Source: Chitinolyticbacter meiyuanensis
GTDB taxonomy: Bacteria; Pseudomonadota; Gammaproteobacteria; Burkholderiales; Chitinibacteraceae
Reading direction: 5' to 3'
Length of the DNA: 64,000 nt
NCBI RefSeq assembly: GCF_008033135.1
Contig: NZ_CP041335.1
Span: 3,105,925-3,169,924 of the forward strand
The position numbers were made by a program, and so were the translations under genes. How positions within the stretch are numbered: the stretch's first letter is position 1; every line of letters starts with the position of its first letter. This document shows positions 18,558 through 26,388 of this stretch, piece by piece. A model generated the notes under the pieces. That model saw nothing but the letters and a program-made list of their open reading frames with translations, made no database searches and had not been told where the DNA came from.

Positions 18558-19865
18558 TTAGCCTTGTTGCTGGCCCATGAGCTCGTCGAAGGACACGGCC
18601 TTTTCCACCGGCTTGGCCTTACCCAGCACAAACTCGACCACATTGTCTTCCAACGCCATCGATTCCGGGCCAGCGAGACGCTCGCGCTTCTCGTAGTACC
18701 ACTTCACGACGTCCGTCGGATCTTCGTAGTTCTCGGCCAGATCTTCGATGATGGCCTTCACTTGCTCGGGCTTGGCTTCCAGCTGGTTCTGCTTGACCAG
18801 CTCGGCCAGCACCAGACCCAGGTGCACGCGACGCTTAGCTTGCTCTTCGAACATCGCCGGCGAGAACGGTACCAACTTGGGATCGATGCCGCGGGCTTTC
18901 AAGTCACCCTGGGCTTGCTCGACGAGGCGACCGATCTCGAAACCGACGAGCGAGCGCGGCAGCTCGATCGGTGCAGCGGCGATCAGCGCGCTCATCACGC
19001 TTTCCTTGGCGCGCCCCTTCAAGCGCAGGCGCACTTCGCGCTCCAGGTTCTTCTTCACCTCGTCGCGCATCTTGGCCACATCGCCATCGGCAATGCCCAG
19101 GGCCTTGGCAAAGGCCTCGTCCACCTCTGGCAGCTTCGGCTCGGCTACGTTCTTGACGGTGATGGCGAAGACAGCGGTCTTGCCCGCCACATCCTTGCCT
19201 TGGTAGTCCTCAGGGAAGGTGACGTTGACGTCCTTGGTCTCGTCTTCCTTCATGCCGCGGATGCCGGCTTCGAAGTCGGCCAGCATTTGGCCCTTGCCCA
19301 GCAGGAAGGCATAGTTCTCAGCCGTGCCGCCCTGGAAGGCTTCGCCATCAATGGTGCCTTTGAAGTCGATGATGACACGATCTTCATCCTGTGCGGCACG
19401 CTCGACACGCTCGAAACGGGTGCGTTGCTTGCGCAGGATTTCGACGGTCTTCGACACTTCGTCGTCGCCAACGGTCAGCGCCGGCTTCTCGATCTCGACG
19501 CCGGAGATGTCACCCAGCTTCACTTCCGGGTAGACCTCGAAGGTGGCGACGAATTCGAAATTGCCTTCGGCAGCGGCTTCCTTCGGCTCGAAGCGCGGGA
19601 AACCTGCCACTTGCAATTGTTGTTCCTGCACAGCCTGACCAAAGGAGCGCTCGACGGTTTCACCCAGCACTTCTTCCTGCACGCGGAAACCGTGTTGCTG
19701 CGCCACGACGTTCAGCGGCGCCTTGCCCGGGCGGAAACCCGCGATCTTGGCCTGCTTGGCGACCTGCTTCAGGCGTGCATCGACCTTCTTGCTGACTTCT
19801 TCGCGCGGAATCGAAAAGCTGAGGCGGCGCTCGAGGCCGCTCAGGGTTTCCAGTTGGGTTTGCAT
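18558..19865 (-). CDS. tig: Trigger factor, ribosome-associated chaperone
   Basis: A 435-residue trigger factor. The N-terminal ribosome-binding domain has the [11 protein letters not shown] signature (G-F-R-x-G-x-x-P), the middle FKBP-type isomerase domain spans roughly residues 155-240 ([19 protein letters not shown]), and the C-terminal chaperone arms follow. It meets nascent chains at the ribosome exit tunnel. The start [17 protein letters not shown] is at 19865; an upstream extension is non-homologous. About 290 bases upstream carry no gene I can support and presumably hold its promoter. Confidence 0.97.
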   Translation of the reverse strand: MQTQLETLSGLERRLSFSIPREEVSKKVDARLKQVAKQAKIAGFRPGKAPLNVVAQQHGFRVQEEVLGETVERSFGQAVQEQQLQVAGFPRFEPKEAAAEGNFEFVATFEVYPEVKLGDISGVEIEKPALTVGDDEVSKTVEILRKQRTRFERVERAAQDEDRVIIDFKGTIDGEAFQGGTAENYAFLLGKGQMLADFEAGIRGMKEDETKDVNVTFPEDYQGKDVAGKTAVFAITVKNVAEPKLPEVDEAFAKALGIADGDVAKMRDEVKKNLEREVRLRLKGRAKESVMSALIAAAPIELPRSLVGFEIGRLVEQAQGDLKARGIDPKLVPFSPAMFEEQAKRRVHLGLVLAELVKQNQLEAKPEQVKAIIEDLAENYEDPTDVVKWYYEKRERLAGPESMALEDNVVEFVLGKAKPVEKAVSFDELMGQQQG

Positions 19866-20157
19866 CGTTATTCGTCCTTCACACTGAATGAAATCCGCAG
19901 CGGCTGCGGCGCTTGCCGGGGCCATGGCCCGCAGGCAAGGCGGTTGGTTTGAGGTCGGGACCGGTGGGGATTGGATGGCGACGGCGAACCTTGCGCCTTG
20001 CGCAACTTCGCTGTCGTGCTTGCCCCTGCCGGAATGACGGCAAGCCATAGAGAATAACTGAAGGCTCCGGCAAAGGCCAACTGCCCGCTCCGCAGCGGCC
20101 CGACAAACGCAGACCGGAAAAGGTCGCCATCGCCCTGCCTATCCAACCAGAAATCGG

Positions 20158-20502
20158 TCAGTTGACCATCATGGCACGCAGCGAGGTCCGCGGCTGAACA
20201 CTGCTGGTCGGGCTGACCGCTACCACATCGGCAAGCTGACCCGCGGTCTGCGCCGAACAAGCCAAGCGGTGCCGCATCTGCCCAATGTGGGTGATCGTGC
20301 CCTGGCCATCGCTACAAACATAGAGGCCCAACCAGCGCGCGGCCTCTGCATGCCGAGCCTGGGGCAAGGTGCGGAGTTCGCGCGCGGCAAACAGCCGTGA
20401 TGCGGCTTTCAGTTGCGACTGGAGCAATTGCTCGAGCAACCAATAAGGCACGGCGAGTTGCGCACGTTGTGTCTGCGCTGCTTCGGACAATCTGAACCGC
20501 AT
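20158..20502 (-). CDS. Uncharacterised 114-residue protein, divergent from SRAP gene
   Basis: A small protein with no family I recognise. It is predicted mostly helical in its N-terminal two thirds (VPYWLLEQLLQSQLKAASRLF, ARHAEAARWLGLYVC) with a polar tail ending TSLRAMMVN; no signal peptide or membrane helix. Support comes from a good ribosome site (GGAG, 8 bases before the ATG) and a promoter (TGGACA, 17-base spacer, CATGAT) flanked by two GAAC-N4-GTTC palindromes. That arrangement suggests damage-inducible expression. A role such as SOS cell-division control is only a guess. Confidence 0.55.
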   Translation of the reverse strand: MRFRLSEAAQTQRAQLAVPYWLLEQLLQSQLKAASRLFAARELRTLPQARHAEAARWLGLYVCSDGQGTITHIGQMRHRLACSAQTAGQLADVVAVSPTSSVQPRTSLRAMMVN

Positions 20503-20518
20503 GGCCTACACTCCAACA

Positions 20519-20530
20519 GAACGAATGTTC
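20519..20530. promoter_or_regulatory. LexA-like palindrome 1 (GAAC-GAAT-GTTC)
   Basis: A perfect half-site palindrome, extended to AGAACGAATGTTCT, matching the Gram-positive-type LexA box pattern GAAC-RNRY-GTTC. It covers the predicted start point of the minus-strand promoter (-10 CATGAT at 20539-20534). Confidence 0.55.
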
Positions 20531-20562
20531 TAAATCATGGCGCAAGCCTGATTTTCTGTCCA

Positions 20563-20574
20563 GAACAATCGTTC
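20563..20574. promoter_or_regulatory. LexA-like palindrome 2 (GAAC-AATC-GTTC)
   Basis: A second GAAC-N4-GTTC site, 44 bp centre-to-centre from the first. It abuts the -35 (TGGACA, 20562-20557) of the minus-strand promoter and lies upstream of TACAAT (20611-20616), a possible -10 for the plus-strand SRAP gene. Confidence 0.5.
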
Positions 20575-20638
20575 ACTTTTCGCAACACCATGCGCCAGGC
20601 TGCATTCCCCTACAATCGCGTCTCCACCCGAGCGTGCC

Positions 20639-21307
20639 ATGTGCGTCAACTTCCTGCCTCCTTCGCGATATCAGCTCACCGAGCACTTCGGCGTGCTGCC
20701 ACCCGATCATGATTGGGCCGCCGAGGCTTGGCAGGACCATGCTGTGCCCATCATCGTGGATGTCGGCAACGGCCCGCAGGCCATTGTCGGCAGCTATGGC
20801 ATGGTGCCGCGCCGCCATCTTCCGAATGGGCGCAAGCCCTATAGCACCATGAATGCCCGTAGCGAAACGTTGGCGGAACGCCCGGCTTACCGTAGTGCCT
20901 GGCGGATAGGGCAATACTGCCTGGTTCCGATGCAGGGCTTTTTCGAACCGAACTACGAATCGGGCAAGGCCGAGCGCTGGCAGATCGGGCTCGCCGATGA
21001 CGCGCCATTCGCCGTGGCAGGGCTTTGGCGCAGCTGGAGCGAGCGTGATGGCAGCATCGGATACTCGTTTACCCAGCTCACCATCAATGCCAACACGCAC
21101 CCGCTGATGCGCCGTTTCCATCCGCCCGAGGAAGAAAAGCGTTCTCTGGTGATCGTGCCAGCCAGCGCTTGGCAGGCGTGGTTGCGCTGCCGCGACGCTG
21201 AGGCGGCCCGACACCACCTGCGGCCCTACCCCGTCGAGCAGATGACGGCTTTCGCCGCCCCGCTCCCTCGCCAACAGCAACGGGAACAGCAACAGATGCT
21301 GTTCTAG
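20639..21307 (+). CDS. SRAP-domain protein (YedK/HMCES family)
   Basis: A 222-residue SOS-response-associated peptidase domain protein. The invariant cysteine is residue 2 (MCVNFLPPSRY), which after removal of Met1 forms a thiazolidine crosslink with abasic sites in single-stranded DNA. Other marks are STMNARSET, the active-site glutamate in MQGFFEPNY, the histidine-containing NANTHPLMRRFHPP region and the final strand KRSLVIVP. The second residue pair is C-V rather than the common C-G-R. The protein shields abasic sites at stalled forks. The GAAC-N4-GTTC sites upstream agree with damage induction. Confidence 0.88.
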   Translation: MCVNFLPPSRYQLTEHFGVLPPDHDWAAEAWQDHAVPIIVDVGNGPQAIVGSYGMVPRRHLPNGRKPYSTMNARSETLAERPAYRSAWRIGQYCLVPMQGFFEPNYESGKAERWQIGLADDAPFAVAGLWRSWSERDGSIGYSFTQLTINANTHPLMRRFHPPEEEKRSLVIVPASAWQAWLRCRDAEAARHHLRPYPVEQMTAFAAPLPRQQQREQQQMLF

Positions 21308-21416
21308 CGCATCAGCTAAAGACTCAACCCCAGCAAAGAAAGCTTTCTGCTTGCTTGCTTAATTTTTATCAGAAAACGATAATGCGGCGGCAAGCATCCT
21401 GCCTTCCGGGGTATCC

Positions 21417-21740
21417 ATGTCCATCGCCAGCCACATCAAAGCCAACGGCCAATTCTGCATCACGGTGAAGGGTGAATTCACCTATAGCGATGACGCCGAA
21501 TTTCGCCGCGCCGCCTATCTCGCCTCGGACACCCCCGGCCATCACCCCATCACGCTGGATCTGGGCGAGGTGTCGTTTCTTGATACCGCGGCACTCGGGC
21601 AGCTGATGATGTTGCGCGAGCGCGTCAAGCCACGCCCGGTACAGTTGGTTGCCTGCAGCAACACCGCGCATGCCGTGCTCGACATCATGCACCTGCTGCC
21701 GTTGTTCCGCGGCAATCCGGAAACGGCCAGCGCAAGCTGA
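21417..21740 (+). CDS. STAS-domain protein (anti-anti-sigma factor-like)
   Basis: A 107-residue single STAS domain. The signature loop is VSFLDTAALGQLMML, with threonine 57 at the position normally phosphorylated as serine. The N-terminal strand pair (GQFCITVKGEFTYSDDAEF) fits the fold. Such proteins bind partner kinases or sensors and act as switches; none is encoded nearby, so the partner is unknown. It stands between the SRAP gene and a convergent secreted protein. A stop-to-start gap of 109 bases gives room for a promoter. Confidence 0.82.
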   Translation: MSIASHIKANGQFCITVKGEFTYSDDAEFRRAAYLASDTPGHHPITLDLGEVSFLDTAALGQLMMLRERVKPRPVQLVACSNTAHAVLDIMHLLPLFRGNPETASAS

Positions 21741-22163
21741 TCAGGGCTTGATGTCTTCGGGTTCGCGCTTCAGCTCCGGGCAGGTGGCGTAGAGTCCACC
21801 GCGCAATAACGTGAACTGCCCCTTGCCGTGGGTGCCTATCCATTCGCCAGCGATGCGCCCCTTGGGTACGCCGCTGAACTCCCCCCGCCCCAGATCACGG
21901 TAGTCGAAGCTCACGCGCCAGACGTTGCCTTCCTTGCGCCCCTTCACCGTGACCGGGGACAGCCCCTTGCAACTCACACCGAAGCGACCACTCGCCACGA
22001 AATCCTTGGCAGATTCCTGCTCGATGGCATCGATGATCAACGCGTAGCTGTGCCGGTCGTAGCCGAGCGAAGCCCAATAATCGCCCACATAGTCCGCCGG
22101 TTCTACGGCGTGGACCAATGCGCCAAGCAGTGCCAGCACCCATCCAATGCTCCAGAGCTTCAT
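21741..22163 (-). CDS. Small secreted protein of unknown function
   Basis: 140 residues with a signal peptide (MKLWSIGWVLALLGALVHA, cleavage near residue 19). The mature part has two cysteines (FGVSCKGLSP and LYATCPELK), probably a disulfide, and looks beta-rich (NVWRVSFDYRDLGRGEF, GEWIGTHGKGQFTLLRGG). It is predicted periplasmic or exported. The start at 22163 is supported by a very strong ribosome site (GGAGGGGAAGGG). I do not recognise the family. Its stop abuts that of the STAS gene. Confidence 0.72.
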   Translation of the reverse strand: MKLWSIGWVLALLGALVHAVEPADYVGDYWASLGYDRHSYALIIDAIEQESAKDFVASGRFGVSCKGLSPVTVKGRKEGNVWRVSFDYRDLGRGEFSGVPKGRIAGEWIGTHGKGQFTLLRGGLYATCPELKREPEDIKP

Positions 22164-22301
22164 CCCTTCCCCTCCTTGTTTTTCTGGCCATGATAGGTGA
22201 ATCACCCTACGCCACGACAGCTGAAAACCGCCAATATGCAATGAGACTGCAATGTTCGATTGCTAACTTACGCGCCTTCTCGGCCGGCAGGATGTGCAGC
22301 C

Positions 22302-22823
22302 ATGGACATTGCCCCCGCATTCCTCGACGTGGTGTTCAGCAAGACCGACAAGGGCGTTCGCGAGATCAGCGATCGCGCCCACGGCTTGCCTGCGCGGCTG
22401 CGCCAAGTGCTGATCCTGGTCGACGGCAGCAAATCAGTGGCGCGGCTCGCCGCCGCGGTGCCAGGACTACCCGTGCTACCCGCACTGCAGGATCTGGCGG
22501 CCCAAGGGTATATCGGTGACGGCCAGCAGGCCCTGCCTGTCGGCGCAACGGTGGCCGATGCGCCACGAGCGGACACCCCACCGGCGGCCAGCGTCGTCGA
22601 CCCCATGCTGTTCACCGAGATCAAGGACATCATGGCCAGCAGCGCCCGCGAATTTCTCGGCGTGATGGCGCAGCCGCTGCTGGCGGACATCGAACGTGCC
22701 AGCGATCCGGCACGGCTCAAATCGGTGATCGCGCGCTGGAGCGTGGCGCTGCGGGAGTCAAGGCGCGGCGGCGAGCATGCAGAGCAGTATCTGCAGGCCG
22801 TCAAGACCCTCGCCGGCTTCTGA
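22302..22823 (+). CDS. Uncharacterised protein with possible winged-helix N-terminus
   Basis: A 173-residue cytoplasmic protein. Residues 1-70 (FSKTDKGVREISDRAHGLPARLRQVLILVDG, then LAAAVPG and LAAQGYI) look like a small winged-helix domain that betaproteobacteria often place at the N-terminus of signalling or hypothetical proteins. An Ala/Pro linker leads to a helical C-terminal part (FTEIKDIMASSAREFLGVM, then LKSVIARWSVALRESRRG). No catalytic motif is visible. The start MDIAPAF is chosen for its position before the conserved-looking part. Function unknown. Confidence 0.72.
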   Translation: MDIAPAFLDVVFSKTDKGVREISDRAHGLPARLRQVLILVDGSKSVARLAAAVPGLPVLPALQDLAAQGYIGDGQQALPVGATVADAPRADTPPAASVVDPMLFTEIKDIMASSAREFLGVMAQPLLADIERASDPARLKSVIARWSVALRESRRGGEHAEQYLQAVKTLAGF

Positions 22824-22899
22824 GCCGCAGCGCTTCCCCACGGGCCTCCCCGGCTCGCTATACTGCGTGGCTTCTGATCACAGGCCACCCGGAGAAGCC

Positions 22900-23853
22900 A
22901 TGCTGTCCTGCCTAAGCCGTTTCGCCCGCCCTTTGCTGGGCGGCCTTGCCGCCTTGACCCTGCTCGCCCCGGCGAGCCAGAGCCTGGCCGCCGACAAGGC
23001 AGCCGCCTTCCCGCCGTCGCACCTGTGGCGCATCGACAAGGCTGGCATGGCGCCCTCATGGCTGTTCGGCACCATCCATGTGGCAGACCCCAAGGTGACG
23101 ACGTTGTCGCCAGCGGTACAGGAGGCCTTTTCCAGCGCCCAGCGCGTTGCCACCGAGACCCGGCTGGATTTCGGCGCCTTCATGGAAATCGCCAAGGCCG
23201 TGCTGTTGCCGGAGGGCGAGAGCCTTGCCGACAAGCTCGACGCCGCGCACTACCAGCGCCTGGTCGCGGCCCTGGAGCAACGCCAGTACCCGGAAGCCGC
23301 AGTGCGCCGCTTCAAGCCCTGGGCAGCATCGATGTTCCTCAGCACCCCCACGCACCCCACCGGCCAGCTACCGCTGGACCTGAAGCTGACCAAGGAAGCG
23401 GTGGAAGGCGGCAAGGAATACGACGGCATCGAGTCGGTGGCCGAGCAGATCGCCGTGTTCGCCGAGATGCCGGAAGACAAGCAGCTGACTCTGCTCAAGT
23501 CGCTGATCGACGAACAGGCACAACTTGCCAGCCAGCACGAAGCGCTGATCAAGCTCTATGTGGCGCGTGACTACCCCGCCATGCAGGCGCTTGCCGACCC
23601 CAGGCGCGATCCGTCGTTCAAGGCGCTCCCGGCCAAGGATCAGGCCTATTTCGCCCGCTGGATGCAAAAGACCCTGATCGACGATCGCAACGCCGTGATG
23701 GCCGAGCGCATTGCCAAAGTACTGCCGAAAGGCAATGCCTTCTTCGCCGTCGGCGCGCTGCATCTGCCCGGCAAGAATGGGCTGGTGCAAAAACTGCGCG
23801 ATGCCGGCTACACCCTCACCCCGTTCGACCTGCCCACCAAGTCGACCAAGTAA
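22900..23853 (+). CDS. TraB/GumN family secreted protein
   Basis: 317 residues: a signal peptide (about residues 1-30, ending ASQSLA) followed by a TraB/PrgY/GumN domain. The two hallmark motifs are present: GTIHV (residues 57-61, near the start of the domain) and the closing GALHLPGKNGL, together with the paired glutamate in VATETRLDF. The family is related to Tiki-type metalloproteases; enzymatic activity of bacterial members is unproven. It is predicted periplasmic or lipid-free exported. It precedes tas by 16 bases, which suggests cotranscription. Confidence 0.87.
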   Translation: MLSCLSRFARPLLGGLAALTLLAPASQSLAADKAAAFPPSHLWRIDKAGMAPSWLFGTIHVADPKVTTLSPAVQEAFSSAQRVATETRLDFGAFMEIAKAVLLPEGESLADKLDAAHYQRLVAALEQRQYPEAAVRRFKPWAASMFLSTPTHPTGQLPLDLKLTKEAVEGGKEYDGIESVAEQIAVFAEMPEDKQLTLLKSLIDEQAQLASQHEALIKLYVARDYPAMQALADPRRDPSFKALPAKDQAYFARWMQKTLIDDRNAVMAERIAKVLPKGNAFFAVGALHLPGKNGLVQKLRDAGYTLTPFDLPTKSTK

Positions 23854-23869
23854 CGCCGCGGAGCCGACC

Positions 23870-24907
23870 ATGCAATACCGCCTGCTTCCCGCCTCCGATC
23901 TTCGGGTATCGAGCCTGTGCCTCGGCACCATGACATTCGGCGAGCAGAACAGCGAAGCCGAAGCCCATGCCCAGCTGGATCGGGCCGTGGCGTCGGGCAT
24001 CAACTTCATCGACACGGCCGAGATGTACCCGGTCCCCGCCAAGGCCGAGACCCAGGGCCGGACCGAAATGCTGGTTGGCAGCTGGCTGGCGAAGCAGGCG
24101 CGTGACCAGCTGGTGCTTGCCACCAAGGTATCCGGCCCGCAGCGCGGCATGCCCTGGATGCGCGGCGGGCCGCAGTTCACCGCCGAGCAGATCGTCGCCG
24201 CCTGCGACGCCTCGCTGCAGCGGTTGCGCACCGATTACATCGACCTCTACCAGCTGCACTGGCCAGCGCGGCACGTACCGATGTTCGGCGACACCTACTT
24301 CGATCCGGCCAAGGAGCCGGACGTCGTGCCCAGCGTCTACGAGCAGCTCGAGGCGCTGGAACCGCTGGTGCGATCCGGCAAGGTCCGCTACGTGGGCCTA
24401 TCCAATGAAACCCCGTGGGGCGTGATGGAATTCCTGCGGCTGGCGCGTGAGCATGACCTGCCTCGGCCAGTCACCATCCAGAACGTGTTCAACCTGCTCA
24501 ACCGCGGCTTCGAGCACGGCCTCACCGAGGTCTGCCATCGGGAACAGGTGGCGCTGATGGCGTATAGCCCGCTCGCCTTCGGCCTGCTCAGCGCCAAGTA
24601 TCAGGACGATGCCGCGGCCGACGGCCGGATGACGCGCTTTCCGCAGTTCGGCGTGCGCTATCGCAAGCCGTATGTTGAAACGGCAATCGCGGCATACGCC
24701 GCGCTGGCGCGCGAGCATGGCCTCACACCGGCGCAATTGGCATTGGCCTGGGTGCAGCGCCGCTGGTACGTCGCCTCCACCATCATCGGCGCCACCACAC
24801 TGGCGCAGCTCGAAGAGAATATCGGCAGCAGCGACATCGTGCTGTCCGAAGCGCTGCAGCAGGGCATCGAGGCTATCCACGCCCGCTGCCCCAACCCCGC
24901 GCTGTGA
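23870..24907 (+). CDS. tas: Aldo/keto reductase, Tas-like
   Basis: A 345-residue NADP(H)-dependent aldo/keto reductase close to E. coli Tas (346). The catalytic tetrad is visible: D48 and Y53 (INFIDTAEMYPVP), K86 (LATKVSGP) and H130 (IDLYQLHWP). The N-terminus MQYRLLPASDLRVSSLCLGTMTFGEQNSEAEAHAQL aligns with Tas almost residue by residue. Physiological substrate is not established; in E. coli it can suppress tyrosine auxotrophy. It follows the TraB/GumN gene closely. Confidence 0.93.
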   Translation: MQYRLLPASDLRVSSLCLGTMTFGEQNSEAEAHAQLDRAVASGINFIDTAEMYPVPAKAETQGRTEMLVGSWLAKQARDQLVLATKVSGPQRGMPWMRGGPQFTAEQIVAACDASLQRLRTDYIDLYQLHWPARHVPMFGDTYFDPAKEPDVVPSVYEQLEALEPLVRSGKVRYVGLSNETPWGVMEFLRLAREHDLPRPVTIQNVFNLLNRGFEHGLTEVCHREQVALMAYSPLAFGLLSAKYQDDAAADGRMTRFPQFGVRYRKPYVETAIAAYAALAREHGLTPAQLALAWVQRRWYVASTIIGATTLAQLEENIGSSDIVLSEALQQGIEAIHARCPNPAL

Positions 24908-24913
24908 TCCTGG

Positions 24914-25261
24914 TCAGGCGCGGAACATGAAGTAGACCGCGCCCACCAGGCACAAGCCCGCCCACAGGTAGTCGAGCTTGAACGGCTGGTTCATGTAGAA
25001 CATCGCGAACGGCATGAACACCGCCAGCGTGATCACCTCCTGCATGATCTTGAGCTGCGCCAGCGAATACACTGTGTAGCCCAGCCGGTTGGCCGGTACC
25101 TGCAGCAGGTATTCAAACAGCGCGATCCCCCAGGACAACAACGCGGCCGCCCACCACGGCTTGCTGTTCATATGCTTGAGGTGGCCGTACCATGCAATGG
25201 TCATGAAAACATTGGATGCGACCAGCAATAGCGGCGCTGCAAGACTGGGCGGTAGGTTCAT
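24914..25261 (-). CDS. DUF486 small membrane protein
   Basis: A 115-residue protein with four predicted transmembrane helices. The blocks SNVFMTIAWYGHLKHM, LLSWGIALFEYLLQVPANRLGY and LAQLKIMQEVITLAVFMPFAMFYMNQP define DUF486, a family related to small DMT-type transporters. Transport function has not been shown. The start MNLPPS is chosen because it opens the first membrane segment. It is convergent with tas (6-base gap) and divergent from the TPR gene. Confidence 0.88.
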   Translation of the reverse strand: MNLPPSLAAPLLLVASNVFMTIAWYGHLKHMNSKPWWAAALLSWGIALFEYLLQVPANRLGYTVYSLAQLKIMQEVITLAVFMPFAMFYMNQPFKLDYLWAGLCLVGAVYFMFRA

Positions 25262-25346
25262 GGCACGGATCGGATCAGGGTTTGCTAGAATTCGGCAGTT
25301 TACGCAGAACCGACATCGGTCGGCATCGCATTTGGGATTCCTGTCT

Positions 25347-26387
25347 ATGAGTTTTCGCGGTACCTGGCACCTCGTCCTGCCGCTGTTGCTGAGCGGCTTC
25401 GTCCACGCGGGTGAAACCGACGACATCCGTCATCTGGTACAGGAACGCGACTTCAACGCCGCTGTCGAGCGCGCGGATCGTTTCCTCGCCAAATCCCCCA
25501 AGGACGCCCAGGTGCGCTTCCTGCGTGCGCTGGCCCTGGCCGAACTCGGCCGCACCAATGATGCGATCAAGGCCTTCACCAGCCTGTCCGAGGATTACCC
25601 GCAACTGCCCGAGCCGTACAACAACCTCGCGGTGCTGTACGCGCAACAGAACCAGCTGGACAAGGCGCGTGCGGCGTTGCAACTGTCAATCCAAACGAAT
25701 CCAAGCTACGCCATCGCCCATGAGAACCTGGGTGATCTTTATGCCCGGATGGCCTCGCAAGCCTACGACAAGGCCTTGCAGATCGAAGGCCAGAATCGTC
25801 AGGTGGCGACCAAGCTGACGCTGGTACGTGAGCTGTTCAGCGGCAGCGCCATCGCGCCGGTGCGCCCGCCGGTGGTGGCAAGCGCCCGCCCCACCCTCGC
25901 GCCGATTGCCAAGCCCACCGCAGTGCCTACCCGCGCCGCAGCGCCGACGCAGCCGCCCAAGCCTGCGCCGACACCGCAGCCAACCGCCAAGCCGACGCTG
26001 GCGCCGACACCATTGCCAACTGCAGTGCCCACACCGCAACCGACACCGGTCGAAACGGGCAACGATCGCGCCGTGCAGGCGGCTACTCGTGCAGTGGAAG
26101 CCTGGGCCGATGCCTGGTCCAGCCAGGACTTCGACCGCTACGTTAGTGCCTATTCGAAGAAATTCGCCACCGCCGCCTGGGCCGCCGAGCGCAAGCCGCG
26201 CGTGACCGGGCCCAAGTCGATCTCGGTGCGCCTGAGCGCCATCAAGGTGACACTGGAAGGCGATGATCGTGCCATCGTGCGTTTCCGCCAGAGCTACAAA
26301 TCCGACCGCCTCTCCAGCAACACCGGCAAGACGCTGGTGCTGGAAAAGAGCGGCAGCCGCTGGCTGATCGTGGAGGAGCGCATCTAA
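25347..26387 (+). CDS. TPR protein with Pro-rich linker and NTF2-like C-terminus
   Basis: 346 residues. A signal peptide (about 1-21, ending GFVHA) is followed by tetratricopeptide repeats (about residues 25-160, with LPEPYNNLAVLYAQQNQLDKA and YAIAHENLGDLYARM). A linker near residues 172-235 is almost only Pro, Thr, Ala and Lys (PTLAP, KPTAVPT, TPQPT units). The end is a domain of about 105 residues (AVEAWADAWSSQDFDRYVSAY to WLIVEERI) of the SnoaL/NTF2-like kind. Predicted periplasmic. It ends 1 base before the L,D-transpeptidase start, which shares a similar end domain, so the two probably act together in the cell wall. Confidence 0.85.
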   Translation: MSFRGTWHLVLPLLLSGFVHAGETDDIRHLVQERDFNAAVERADRFLAKSPKDAQVRFLRALALAELGRTNDAIKAFTSLSEDYPQLPEPYNNLAVLYAQQNQLDKARAALQLSIQTNPSYAIAHENLGDLYARMASQAYDKALQIEGQNRQVATKLTLVRELFSGSAIAPVRPPVVASARPTLAPIAKPTAVPTRAAAPTQPPKPAPTPQPTAKPTLAPTPLPTAVPTPQPTPVETGNDRAVQAATRAVEAWADAWSSQDFDRYVSAYSKKFATAAWAAERKPRVTGPKSISVRLSAIKVTLEGDDRAIVRFRQSYKSDRLSSNTGKTLVLEKSGSRWLIVEERI

Positions 26388-26388
26388 A

